Source of the DNA: Rhodococcus jostii RHA1
GTDB taxonomy: Bacteria > Actinomycetota > Actinomycetes > Mycobacteriales > Mycobacteriaceae
Length of the DNA stretch: 64,000 nt
Assembly: GCF_000014565.1 (NCBI RefSeq)
Contig: NC_008269.1
Coordinates: 744,001 to 808,000, forward strand
Reading direction: 5' to 3'
The translations under genes were made by a program, and so were the position numbers. Shown here one piece after another: positions 44,492-52,991 of the stretch; position 1 is the stretch's first letter, and every line of letters starts with the position of its first letter. The notes below the pieces were generated by a model, which was not told the origin of the DNA, did no database searches, and saw only the letters and a program-made list of their open reading frames with translations.

Positions 44492-46377
44492 ACGAACACA
44501 GCAAACCCCTGCGCATCCTGGTGTGCGTCAAGCAGGTTCCGGTGGCAGCCATGCTCGAGTTCGACCAGGAGACGGGCACCATGCGGCGCGATGGCGTCCC
44601 CTCTGAGGTCAACTCCTTCGATGCACGAGCTCTGCTCGCGGCACTGGAGCTGAGGGAGCGTACCGGCGGTTCGGTCGTGGCGATCACCATGGGACCACCC
44701 GCCGCCGAGGAGGCACTGCGATACTGTCTCGCGCTCGGGGCGGACGAGGCGATCCATCTGTCCGACCCCGCGTTCGCCGGGGCGGACACGCTCGCCACGG
44801 CCCGGGCGCTCGCCTTGGCGGTCGGGCGAGCGCCGCACGACCTGGTGATGTGCGGCAGGAGCAGCACCGACGCCGAGACGGGCAACATCGGTCCGCAGCT
44901 GGCGGAGCTGCTCTGCCTGCCGCAGATAACCAACGTCAGTGGATTCGATCTGGTCGAGAACTCATCGACGCTGCGCGCGACACGGAACACCGAGGACGGG
45001 CACGAGGTCGTACAGGTGCAGCTGCCGGCCGTGCTCACCGTGTCCGAAGACGTGGCCCACGAGCGGTTCCCCAGCCGATCCCAACGCGAAGCGGTAGCAG
45101 AGCGAAGTGTGAACGTCGTGCGGGCGCAGGATCTGACCGAGGACCTCTCGGTCCTCGGCAGTGCGGGCTCACCCACGAGAGTGGCCCGAGTCATGGCGAC
45201 CGAGGTCAAGCGGGTCGGAACCATCCTGGAGGAGGACGATCCCGCTGAGCAGGTATCGGCGATCGTCGACTGGCTCACGGTAAACGACGTGCTCGTCGAT
45301 GACGCGCTCAGCACTCGAGAGCAGGTGCTGCCCGATGACGTGAGGGAACGGGAGGCCAGCGTCTGCGTCTACGCAGAAATCGCACCGGGCGGCATCCGCA
45401 GAGTCTCACTGGAGCTGCTGGGCAAGGCAGTGGAGCTGGCCCACGCACTGGAGGCCGAGGTGATCGCGGTCGCTGTCGGCGCGAATGCGGGGGAATACGC
45501 TTCAGAACTTGGCTACTACGGGGCTGACCGAGTCGTCATAGCCGATCACCCCGCGTTCGCGCAATACTCCTCCGAGCGGTTCTGCAGCGCTCTCGAAACG
45601 GTGCTGACCACGGTCGAACCACGGGTCATGCTGTTTCCGTCGACGGTTCAGGGACGAGACTTGGCGCCGAGGCTCGCGGCCAGACGCGGCCTGGGGCTGA
45701 CAGCTGACTGCGTGGACCTGGAGATGGATCCGGAGGGTTTCCTGGTCCAGCACAAGCCAGCCTTTGGCGATGCCTTGGTGGCACACATCCTCTCCTCGAC
45801 CTTCCCGCAGATGGCCTCGGTCCGACCGGGCATTCTGCCGCTTCCGACCCCGAATCGATCCCGTCGAGTCGGCGTCGAGGCGATCGAGGTGCCTGACCTT
45901 CCCTCCGCGACCGTGGAGATCCTCGAAACAGTCCGGCTCCCCGACCTGCAAGGACACGACCTGGACGGTGCGGCCGTCGTCGTCGGCGTCGGCATGGGAG
46001 CCACCTCACCCGCCGCGCTCGACCAGGCGCGCGAACTGGCCGATGCACTCGGCGCTGCCCTGGGCTGCACACGCAAAGTGGCTGACGAGGGCATCCTTCC
46101 CCGGCAGACCCAGATCGGCCTCACGGGGCGGGCAGTGAGCCCACGCCTCTTCGTCGCTTTGGGGTCACGCGGAGCCTTCGAACACGTGGTGGGCTTCGGC
46201 CGTGCCAACTATGTTTTGGCCGTCGACAGCGACGAGGACTCGATGATTTTCGACCACGCGGACATCGGAGCGGTGCAGCGATGTGAATTGCTTGTTCCCC
46301 TGTTGATCGATGCTGTCCGGCAAGCCCAGGCCCAGACCAGTCCGAAGTCGAAGGAGTCGGCATGCACGTCCGCGTGA
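44482..46377 (+). CDS. Single-chain electron transfer flavoprotein (EtfB-EtfA fusion)
   Basis: 631 aa. Residues 1-about 265 are EtfB-like: ILVCVKQVP, ALGADEAIHLSDPAF, VMCGRSSTDAETGNIGPQLA (AMP-loop region). A linker of about 30 residues follows. From about 290 it is EtfA-like: VCVYAEIAPGGIRRVSLELL, FPSTVQGRDLAPRLAARRG, and the FAD domain AVVVGVGMGATSPAALDQAR, GCTRKVADEGILPRQTQIGL, TGRAVSPRLFVALGSRGAFE. No stop or frame break separates the two. ETFs normally use two chains, so the fusion is unusual. It would take electrons from a dehydrogenase and hand them on, here plausibly to the Rieske protein. Confidence 0.85.
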   Translation: MDMNEHSKPLRILVCVKQVPVAAMLEFDQETGTMRRDGVPSEVNSFDARALLAALELRERTGGSVVAITMGPPAAEEALRYCLALGADEAIHLSDPAFAGADTLATARALALAVGRAPHDLVMCGRSSTDAETGNIGPQLAELLCLPQITNVSGFDLVENSSTLRATRNTEDGHEVVQVQLPAVLTVSEDVAHERFPSRSQREAVAERSVNVVRAQDLTEDLSVLGSAGSPTRVARVMATEVKRVGTILEEDDPAEQVSAIVDWLTVNDVLVDDALSTREQVLPDDVREREASVCVYAEIAPGGIRRVSLELLGKAVELAHALEAEVIAVAVGANAGEYASELGYYGADRVVIADHPAFAQYSSERFCSALETVLTTVEPRVMLFPSTVQGRDLAPRLAARRGLGLTADCVDLEMDPEGFLVQHKPAFGDALVAHILSSTFPQMASVRPGILPLPTPNRSRRVGVEAIEVPDLPSATVEILETVRLPDLQGHDLDGAAVVVGVGMGATSPAALDQARELADALGAALGCTRKVADEGILPRQTQIGLTGRAVSPRLFVALGSRGAFEHVVGFGRANYVLAVDSDEDSMIFDHADIGAVQRCELLVPLLIDAVRQAQAQTSPKSKESACTSA

Positions 46378-46676
46378 CACGGTACCGGTTACTACCGGGA
46401 ACCACCGAGAAGGCGATGGCCCTCGTCAAAGAGCACTGGATCCCGATGATCCGCGATGCCGAGGGCTTCCGCGGGTTCGAGCTCATGGTGTCAGAGACCG
46501 ATGAGCTGATCGGCATCTTGCGGTTCCAGACAGGCGACCAGGGACTCGCCGCACTCGAACAGAGCCGAGAGTGGGTCTTCCATCACTTCGGAGACCTATT
46601 GGCCCAACCATCCGAAGTCCTGATGGGCACGATCGAGCTTGAGGCCTGGCCGACCAAGGGGCCTACCGGCTCTTAG
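46362..46676 (+). CDS. ABM-like (dimeric alpha/beta barrel) small protein
   Basis: 104 aa, starting 16 bases before the ETF stop and so coupled to it. Sequence VTRYRLLPGTTEKAMALVKE, MIRDAEGFRGFELMVSETDE and LIGILRFQTGDQGLAALEQS: a ferredoxin-like fold typical of antibiotic-biosynthesis-monooxygenase/EthD-like proteins. Such proteins act as cofactor-free monooxygenases, heme-degrading enzymes or product-handling subunits. Last gene of the operon. The role within it is unknown. Confidence 0.6.
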   Translation: MHVRVTRYRLLPGTTEKAMALVKEHWIPMIRDAEGFRGFELMVSETDELIGILRFQTGDQGLAALEQSREWVFHHFGDLLAQPSEVLMGTIELEAWPTKGPTGS

Positions 46677-47169
46677 ACGGCTCGGCTCACTCACACGAGG
46701 CCTCAACCACTTTCCTGGTCGGGGATGAGGCGGCGCTGAGGCAGGCCGCCGAAACGGACCCAACAGCAGCTCTGGACCGGGGTAGGCAGGAACTCACCTT
46801 CCTGGTCCAGGCGGGTGAGTCCCGTCGGTTGAAGCTCTGCTGGTGAGGGCGCTGGCTGTGCGTCTGCGGTGGCGGGTGTTGAGCGTCTCTCGGTATGACG
46901 ACCACCCAGCCTCCTACCGTCACCGCTGATGCCGACGGGCATCGGACCGACGGACGATCGTCTGCACCATCAACGTGCCGACCACCGCGATCCCCCGGGT
47001 CGGAGCTACCCGATTGGGCGATTCGGGATCGCGCACAGACGGCCGCACCATCGTCGGCATCCGCAACGACGGCGAGACGCGAAACATGCTGGCTCAAACA
47101 CGAACTGACCCCTGGTGCGATCCGGTGTGGTAGTCAAGGCTGAACCAACCATGAGCGGAGCTATCGACT
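46677..47169. other. Intergenic or IS debris, no gene recognised
   Basis: Contains phrases (ATCAACGTGCCGACCACCG near 46968) similar to CAACGTGCCGACGAACGCC near 47850, on both sides of the DUF6431 gene. This suggests remnants of one mobile element. Confidence 0.4.
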
Positions 47170-47745
47170 GTGATCGTCGTTCGCCGGCTCGAGGAGGCCG
47201 ACACCTACCTCGACGCCGGCGCCATGCGGTGCCCGTCCTGCCAGGGTCGGGTGGCCCGGGGACGGGCGGGTGCGCACCGTCCGCTCGCTGGGCACGGCCA
47301 CCGTGACCGTGCGCCCGCAGCCGGTCCGCTGCCGCGACTGCGGCGCCACCCATATCCTGTTGCCCACTGCCCTGCAGGCCCCTCGCGCCGCACCACCGAA
47401 GTCATCGGAAATGCGTTGGCCCACAAAGTAAAAGGCATAGGACTCCGGCGTATCGCCGAGCGGATGGACCGCCCTGAGTCGACGGTGCGCCGCTGGCTGC
47501 GCCGCGCCACCGATGAGCATCTGCAGTGGATGTGCCACCAGGGTAATCGGCGGCTGATTCAGATCGCCAGCGAGGTGTTCTCCGCCATCCGGTACGCCCG
47601 GAACCTGCTGCTGCAGCACACCCTGTGCATCCTGTCCGCCGCCGCCGTCGAAGATCGTCGCGGTTTCGGGTTCACCGACCCGCCGTGGGATCTGATCGGC
47701 ATCTACACCCAGGGGCGTCTGCTGTCCCCGCCGCGCAGCGGCTGA
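47170..47745 (+). pseudogene. DUF6431 (IS-associated zinc-finger/HTH) protein, frameshifted
   Basis: GTG 47170 begins VVRRLEEADTYLDAGAMRCP followed by a CPSC zinc pair. Between about 47255 and 47390 the coding sense moves to another frame (VRSLGTATVTVRPQPVRCRD, C-G-A-T-H-I-L-L-P) and then back for TTEVIGNALAHKVKGIGLRR and MDRPESTVRRWLRRA, an HTH. DUF6431 proteins sit next to integrase-core transposases, but no transposase follows here. Two indels or true decay. Confidence 0.6.
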
Positions 47746-48061
47746 CGCGTCCGGCCCGCCGGGCTCTGTCATGCCCGTATCGGTCCGTCATCGTGCCGAG
47801 CATCGACACTCACAACGACATGGCCACCGTCAGCGTGCCGACGACGCTGTCAACGTGCCGACGAACGCCGACATTTGCGTCTGCATTTTCGGTGACGCCA
47901 TCGTCTGCAGATTCAGTGACCAGCAACAGGCGGGCAGACTGAGGCCCACCGTCGCGTCGGGTGTGCGGGTCTCCCAGGTCCTTGGTCGTCGCGGGGTTGC
48001 CTTGCCTGTAGTCACCCGAACGCGGCGCGCGGTCGGTGGAACCTTTTGGCGATCGCGTGGC
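47746..48061. other. Intergenic, no gene seen
   Basis: Short repeats (GTGCCGACGA) and no coding signal. Probably the damaged end of the DUF6431 element. Confidence 0.35.
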
Positions 48062-48256
48062 CTATCGCCAGGTTTCGATCGATCCCGACGTGGAGTTGGA
48101 TCCCAGGAGTGGGTGCAGGCGGCCGTGCCGCACCCGGTAGAGGCAGGTGGCGATCTCACAGCTGGCGAGGTCGGGGACGCTGACGAAGCAGATCAGCTTT
48201 GACCATGTGACCAGGTCGGCGGCGGTGAGCACGGTCTCGAGACAGGCAGCGTTCTC
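48062..48256 (-). pseudogene. Transposase C-terminal fragment (IS1380-like)
   Basis: A 64-codon frame ending at TAG 48062-48064: ENAACLETVLTAADLVTWSK, LICFVSVPDLASCEIATCLY. It resembles the end of IS1380-family transposases, in which a conserved aromatic-rich helix (LVLAGADLVAWTQ-like) precedes the terminal region. The N-terminal and catalytic parts are missing. Identification is from memory of the family pattern. Confidence 0.4.
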
Positions 48257-48854
48257 GTCCCCTGCGGGTGCGCTCGACCAGGATCGACCTCGGGCAGCCG
48301 TACGCTGATCAAGAACCTCATCGGTCTCGAACTTCTCGCCGCGTCCGTGCGTCCGTGCGTGCCCAGATTGGGCACTTCGGCGGTGAAGTCGCTGTCAAGC
48401 ATGTCGTCTTCCCGATTGCATCCTTGGTCGGGATCGTCGTCCGTGTTCGGCTTCCTAACCCGGGTACTCCCGAACTCCACTGTTACCGACGCGCATGAGA
48501 GCGGGGACGGGCCACGAACACTCACTCCGCCGGTACGTCCCTCGATGACACCGCCCACCTCAACTTGAACGTGCCACGTGCACATGCGGTCTCGTGGCGG
48601 CATCACCTAGGGAGGGCCATTCCGTCCGGCCGCTGTGCGACTTCACAATCCGAAGAACTCCGCGCCGGACAGGCAATTCTGTGCGGTGCGCGCCGTGCTC
48701 AGCCAGCAGCGAGACGGTATTCGAGGCCCGCGATTTCGGCGTACGCCATCCCTTGTGGCCCAAAACCAGCGCGACGCCTGTGCAAGCGAGGAGGCCAGCG
48801 CGTGTCGGTCTGGTCGGCGGAAAATCCACCGCGCTCGGGCTGCCAGGAGTCCTA
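48257..48854. other. Intergenic, no gene seen
   Basis: About 600 bases between IS debris and the fumarase beta gene. Frames on both strands look random. Confidence 0.35.
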
Positions 48855-49460
48855 CTATGAGTCGAGAAGCTTGTAGGCGTTGGCGAGGCGCTGCTGGGCC
48901 CTGGCGCGCACCTGTTCGTAGGCGGAGTTGCCGACGGAGTCCATGGTCACGAAGAGCGGGCCGAAGTCCTTGACGCGGAACTTCCACAGACACTCCGGCA
49001 TGAGGTCCTCCCAGAGGACCTCCTCGATCTCCTCGATTTGCAGCGTCTCCCAGCTGGCGGCACCACCGGTGATGGCGAGGTAGACGCCGCCGAACTCCTG
49101 GAAGTGGCTCAGCGACTCGTCGCTGAGCCCGCCCTTGCCGATGATGGCGCGAGCGCCGATGTCTGCGAGGCACCCGCGGGTGAACCTGTCCATGCGCATC
49201 GAGGTCGTCGTCCCCACGGAGACGGGAAGATATCGGTCGCCTTCTTTGCGGACGCTCGGCGCGGTGTGGATGAACAGCGCACCCTCGAAGTCGGTGCCTT
49301 CCGGGCGTTCGCCTTGGTCAAACAGGCGGATAAGGGAGGCGTCACGAATGCCCCAGACAGTGCCGTCTAGCCATACCTCGTCGCCGACTCGCAGGTCTCG
49401 CGCGTCCACCTCGGTGAGCGGTGCCCGCAGTCGCAGTGTCCTCTGCTCCTCAGTAGCCAT
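48855..49460 (-). CDS. Class I fumarate hydratase/tartrate dehydratase, beta subunit
   Basis: 201 aa from ATG 49460, overlapping the alpha-subunit stop by 11 bases. Motifs: LRAPLTEVDARDLRVGDEVW, FIHTAPSVRKEG, SVGTTTSMRMDRFTRGCLAD, IIGKGGLSDESL and VLWEDLMPECLWKFRVKDFG. This is the TtdB/Fumerase_C domain. With the alpha chain it would hydrate fumarate to malate or dehydrate a related hydroxydiacid. It is the last gene of the sdh-fum operon. Fumarate, tartrate or mesaconate cannot be distinguished by these motifs. Confidence 0.85.
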   Translation of the reverse strand: MATEEQRTLRLRAPLTEVDARDLRVGDEVWLDGTVWGIRDASLIRLFDQGERPEGTDFEGALFIHTAPSVRKEGDRYLPVSVGTTTSMRMDRFTRGCLADIGARAIIGKGGLSDESLSHFQEFGGVYLAITGGAASWETLQIEEIEEVLWEDLMPECLWKFRVKDFGPLFVTMDSVGNSAYEQVRARAQQRLANAYKLLDS

Positions 49461-50355
49461 AGCTGACTGCTCCGTCCGTTGAGATGGTGGCGCTGGCACG
49501 CTCCCCGCGCCAACACTGGATGTTCACCGCGACCGGATTCATGGAGATGTGGGTTGCGGAATACTCGACGTGGACCGCGAACGACGTGACGTTCCCCCCC
49601 AGACCCTGGGGCCCGATCCCCGTCTCGTTGATTGCCGCCAGCAGCTGCTTTTCGATCGCGGCAATTTCCGGCTCCGGGTGTGGCTCGCCAACGGGCCGGA
49701 GGATCGCCTTCTTGGCGAGAGCCGCGCACAGGTCTGCTGTGCCGCCGATACCGACGCCGACTACGGTGGGAGGGCACGGACGCGGGCCAGCGTCGATGAC
49801 GCTGTCGAGCACGAATCGCTTCACCCCTGTGATGCCCTCGGAGGGTGAGAGCATCTTGAGGTAGGACATGTTCTCCGAACCGGATCCCTTGGGTACCAGC
49901 AGGATCTCGAGTTCGTCGCTTCCGTCGACGAACTCCACGTGCACGTCGGGGATGCCGACGCCCGTGTTGTCCTGACGGTTCTCCCGGGTGATCGGGTGCA
50001 CGATGCTGGACCTGAGGTCGTGCTGCTTTGTCGCGAGCGCGACGCCGTTGCGTAAGGCGTTGATCAGCTTTGCGCCGTTGACCGGGAACTCCGTGCCGAG
50101 CCTCACGAAGAAGACGCAGATGCCGGTGTCCTGACAGACGATGATGCCGGTCCGGTCGGAAATGTCGATGGAGTTCACCATGACGTCCAGCCGTCGCCTG
50201 GCACCGGCCACCTCCTGCTCAGCGACGCGGTGCACGGCGGACCGCACGTCCGGTGGCAGGTCCGTCAGGGCCTTCTTATAGAGGTGGGCCGATAGCTCGG
50301 TCAAGTCGCGGTACAGCGACTCGGGGGCCAACTCCACCATGGTTCTCGGTTGCAT
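49450..50355 (-). CDS. Class I fumarate hydratase/tartrate dehydratase, alpha subunit
   Basis: 301 aa. TtdA/Fumerase domain with the three 4Fe-4S cysteines Cys74 (IVCQDTGIC), Cys194 (RPCPPTVVGVGIGGTADLC) and Cys281 (NIQCWRGERA), plus GPQGLGGNVTSFAVHVEYSA. Two-subunit class I enzyme, oxygen-sensitive by family. Co-transcribed with four succinate dehydrogenase genes, starting 13 bases after the anchor-subunit stop. This points to a succinate-fumarate-malate (or substituted succinate) route. Confidence 0.86.
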   Translation of the reverse strand: MQPRTMVELAPESLYRDLTELSAHLYKKALTDLPPDVRSAVHRVAEQEVAGARRRLDVMVNSIDISDRTGIIVCQDTGICVFFVRLGTEFPVNGAKLINALRNGVALATKQHDLRSSIVHPITRENRQDNTGVGIPDVHVEFVDGSDELEILLVPKGSGSENMSYLKMLSPSEGITGVKRFVLDSVIDAGPRPCPPTVVGVGIGGTADLCAALAKKAILRPVGEPHPEPEIAAIEKQLLAAINETGIGPQGLGGNVTSFAVHVEYSATHISMNPVAVNIQCWRGERASATISTDGAVSYGY

Positions 50356-50368
50356 TTCCGCTGCCTCT

Positions 50369-50758
50369 CTAACTCTTGCCGATCACGCTGTAAGTAAGGA
50401 CGGTGACACCGATGATGAGGAGGATGACGGTCAATCCGGCGGTGCCGGCGATCCATCGCCGGCGAGCCGATGCACCGGATCGGTGGTCCCTGATCACGGT
50501 GACCATGCCTGCGAACGCGTGGAGCAGTGCCGTGCCGAGAAGCAGTCCGTCCCAAGCGATCCATAGTGCGGAGGACCAGCGCTCGGCGATGAAGGCGGAG
50601 TCGGTCTCCGCGACGTCGTTGACGATGTGGGTCAACCCGTAGTGGCCGAGCGCGAGGACGGCGAGTAACACGCCGGTGACGCGGATTGCGAGGTACTGCC
50701 CGCGGCGGGTGCCCCGGCTGATGCGGGGGATGTCGATGGTTGCGGTGCGCTTGGTCAT
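50369..50758 (-). CDS. sdhD: Succinate dehydrogenase membrane anchor subunit (SdhD-like)
   Basis: 129 aa from ATG 50758, overlapping the previous stop by 4 bases (ATGA). Three membrane segments: RVTGVLLAVLALGHYGLTHI, WIAWDGLLLGTALLHAFAGM (with a heme-ligand-type His) and AGTAGLTVILLIIGVTVLTY. Short and poorly conserved, as SdhD usually is; assigned from position and topology. Confidence 0.8.
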   Translation of the reverse strand: MTKRTATIDIPRISRGTRRGQYLAIRVTGVLLAVLALGHYGLTHIVNDVAETDSAFIAERWSSALWIAWDGLLLGTALLHAFAGMVTVIRDHRSGASARRRWIAGTAGLTVILLIIGVTVLTYSVIGKS

Positions 50759-51258
50759 GCGATCACTGGCTTCAAGATCACGATGCTGCCTGCCAGGGCG
50801 ACCACGAGGGTGGTCGCGACAACGCCGGTGAGCAACCGTGTCGCGACCTTGGCCCCTACGTCCCAGACGTCGATGGCGACGAGCCTGAGGCCGTTGAGCG
50901 CGTGGAAGAGGAGCGCGAACAGGAGACCGCACTCGAAGACCCGCATCACCGGGCTGCCGTACAGCTCGTGCACGTCGTCGTAGAGGCTGGATGACACGGC
51001 GAACAAGGAGACGTCGACGATGTGTAGCACCAGGAACGCAAAGATGGCGATGCCCGTGATTCTGTGGGTGTAGAAGGCCATGCGGTTCGCTTCACTCCGC
51101 TCCGTGGGCAACCGTCCGAGCCTCTTGAATATCTCTCTGTTCCAGTAGCCACCGCCGTCGATCCGTCGCGCCTCACGGACCATGATGACCACAGTGGCAG
51201 CGATGACGACGTTCACGACGCTGAATGCGAGCAAGAAGAGGAACTGTGCTTGGGTCAC
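50755..51258 (-). CDS. sdhC: Succinate dehydrogenase cytochrome b subunit (SdhC-like)
   Basis: 167 aa from GTG 51258, overlapping the SdhA stop by 4 bases. N-terminal helix FLFLLAFSVVNVVIAATVVI, then MAFYTHRITGIAIFAFLVLH (the HRxTG-type motif with candidate heme histidine), and CGLLFALLFHALNGLRLVAI with the second candidate histidine. Binds heme b and quinone with SdhD in the membrane. The longer upstream in-frame extension overlaps sdhA and is rejected. Confidence 0.82.
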   Translation of the reverse strand: MTQAQFLFLLAFSVVNVVIAATVVIMVREARRIDGGGYWNREIFKRLGRLPTERSEANRMAFYTHRITGIAIFAFLVLHIVDVSLFAVSSSLYDDVHELYGSPVMRVFECGLLFALLFHALNGLRLVAIDVWDVGAKVATRLLTGVVATTLVVALAGSIVILKPVIA

Positions 51259-52991
51259 CGGATCTTCGCCTCCGGCTGTGATGTTTGTTCTGGGGCTCGG
51301 CGCGAGAGTTCCACCGGACGTGACTGGATCGTGAGGTCGCCGTCCTCGCCCTGGCGGACAACGAGGTACCTGAGCCACTCGTCGTCGCGGCGCTCGGGAA
51401 AGTCGGCTCGGGCGTGTGCGCCGCGTGTCTCCTCACGCAGTAGAGCGCTCTGGACGATGGCACGGGCGACGACGACTTGGTTCCGGAGGTCGAGCGCCTC
51501 CTGCCATGCTGGGTTGAACGCCACGGGCCCCGGAACGCTGACGTCGGCCACATCCTCGTGCAGCGCGTCGATCTCCTTGGCGGCTTCCTCAAGTCCTTCC
51601 CTGTCGCGGACCACGCCGCAGCGCTCCCACATGAGGTCCTTCAAGCGGCGGGTCAGGTCGAAGGGAAGTATCCCACCCGGCCGGTCGAGGGGCGCGGCGG
51701 CCAGCATGAGCGACCTCTCCACGGCTGCGGGATCGAGGTCGCCGTGTCTGCGCTCGCGCGCCACGACGGCGGCGGTGTCACCTGCACGGCATCCGAAGAC
51801 CGTGGACTCGGCAACTCCGTTGCCGCCCAGACGATTCGCTCCATGCACTCCGCCGGCGTCCTCTCCTGCGACCAGTAGGCCCGGGACGGAGGTACGGCAG
51901 TCGCTGTCGATAACGACTCCCCCCATGTGGAAATGGGCAGTGGGGGAGACCTCGACTGGCCCAGTCGCCAGGTCGCTGCCGATCTGCCGCGTTCTCGCCA
52001 CCATCCCGGGGAACCGTCTCTCCACCTCGGCGGCACCCAGGTGCGAGATGTCGATCAGCACGCCGTTGGTGGCCGTCCCGCGGCCCGCCATGATCTCCAT
52101 GTAGCTCGAGCGGGAGACGACGTCGCGCGTGGACCGCTCCATGCGCTCGGGGTCGTACTTGGACATGTAGCGCTCGCCCAAGGCGTTGTACAAATGGGCA
52201 CCGGCGCCGCGCAGGCCCTCTTCCAGTACTGCACCCGTCATTCGTGCCTGACCGGCGAGCAGACCCGTGGGATGGAACTGCATCATCTCCATGTCGCGTA
52301 GCTCAAGCCCCGCTCGCATGCACATGGCCACGCCGTCGCCGGTCTTCTCGCGAGCGGGTGCGGCGATGCGGTACATGGTGGCCGCGCCGCCCGTTGCCAC
52401 GATGACGACCCGCGCGCGCACGACGATGAACCGGCCCCGCCTCACGTCCAGGCACGTCACGCCGGCGGCGGAGCCGTCGGCGGCGAGGAGCAGGTCCAGT
52501 GCCCTCACGTCCTCGAGTTCACGTGGCTTGACGCGGAACATCTGGTCACGCAGGCGGGCCATGATCTCGATGCCGGTCAGGTCGCCTCGGTGAACGGTGC
52601 GGTCGAATGACTGACCTGCGAAGGCCTTCTGCTTGATGCTGCCGTCGGCAGCACGGTCGAAGAAGCAACCGACGCGGGTCTCGAGTTCTCGGATCACCTT
52701 GGGTGCGTCGTTGACGAGGGTCCAGGCGAGATCCTGGTCGTTGAGATACTTGCCGCCGTCGAGCGTGTCCACAAAATGGTTCTCGATGGAGTCGAGCGGG
52801 CTCAGTACGGCGTTGTAGCCGCCCTGCACCATGCGAGTACACCCGGACCTCCCGACCGCACCCTTGCTGATGACGGTGATGTCGAGATCCGGGTCGGCGT
52901 CGTGCACATGCAGGACGGCCATCAGCCCCGCACCTCCGCTCCCGATGATGGCGACGTCGGTGAAGACCTCCTCGTACGCGGGTGTTCTCAT
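51255..52991 (-). CDS. sdhA: Succinate dehydrogenase/fumarate reductase flavoprotein subunit
   Basis: 578 aa from ATG 52991, overlapping the SdhB stop by 4 bases. N-terminal FAD site DVAIIGSGGAGLMAVLHVHD; active-site regions MMQFHPTGLLAGQ, EGLRGAGAHLYNALGERYMS, STRDVVSRSSY, AHFHMGGVV and VHGANRLGGNGVAESTVFG. The segment that normally carries the flavin-linking histidine (RSHT...QGG) reads GRSGCTRMVQGG here, with no His, so FAD is probably non-covalent. That is typical of enzymes with altered redox potential or substrate. Works with SdhBCD to oxidise succinate (or reduce fumarate) at the membrane. Confidence 0.85.
   Translation of the reverse strand: MRTPAYEEVFTDVAIIGSGGAGLMAVLHVHDADPDLDITVISKGAVGRSGCTRMVQGGYNAVLSPLDSIENHFVDTLDGGKYLNDQDLAWTLVNDAPKVIRELETRVGCFFDRAADGSIKQKAFAGQSFDRTVHRGDLTGIEIMARLRDQMFRVKPRELEDVRALDLLLAADGSAAGVTCLDVRRGRFIVVRARVVIVATGGAATMYRIAAPAREKTGDGVAMCMRAGLELRDMEMMQFHPTGLLAGQARMTGAVLEEGLRGAGAHLYNALGERYMSKYDPERMERSTRDVVSRSSYMEIMAGRGTATNGVLIDISHLGAAEVERRFPGMVARTRQIGSDLATGPVEVSPTAHFHMGGVVIDSDCRTSVPGLLVAGEDAGGVHGANRLGGNGVAESTVFGCRAGDTAAVVARERRHGDLDPAAVERSLMLAAAPLDRPGGILPFDLTRRLKDLMWERCGVVRDREGLEEAAKEIDALHEDVADVSVPGPVAFNPAWQEALDLRNQVVVARAIVQSALLREETRGAHARADFPERRDDEWLRYLVVRQGEDGDLTIQSRPVELSRRAPEQTSQPEAKIR

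Noticed and set aside
46687..47097. 136-codon minus-strand frame
   Set aside because: Low-complexity composition (Ser/Arg/Pro), no start signal, and it lies in a region with IS debris.
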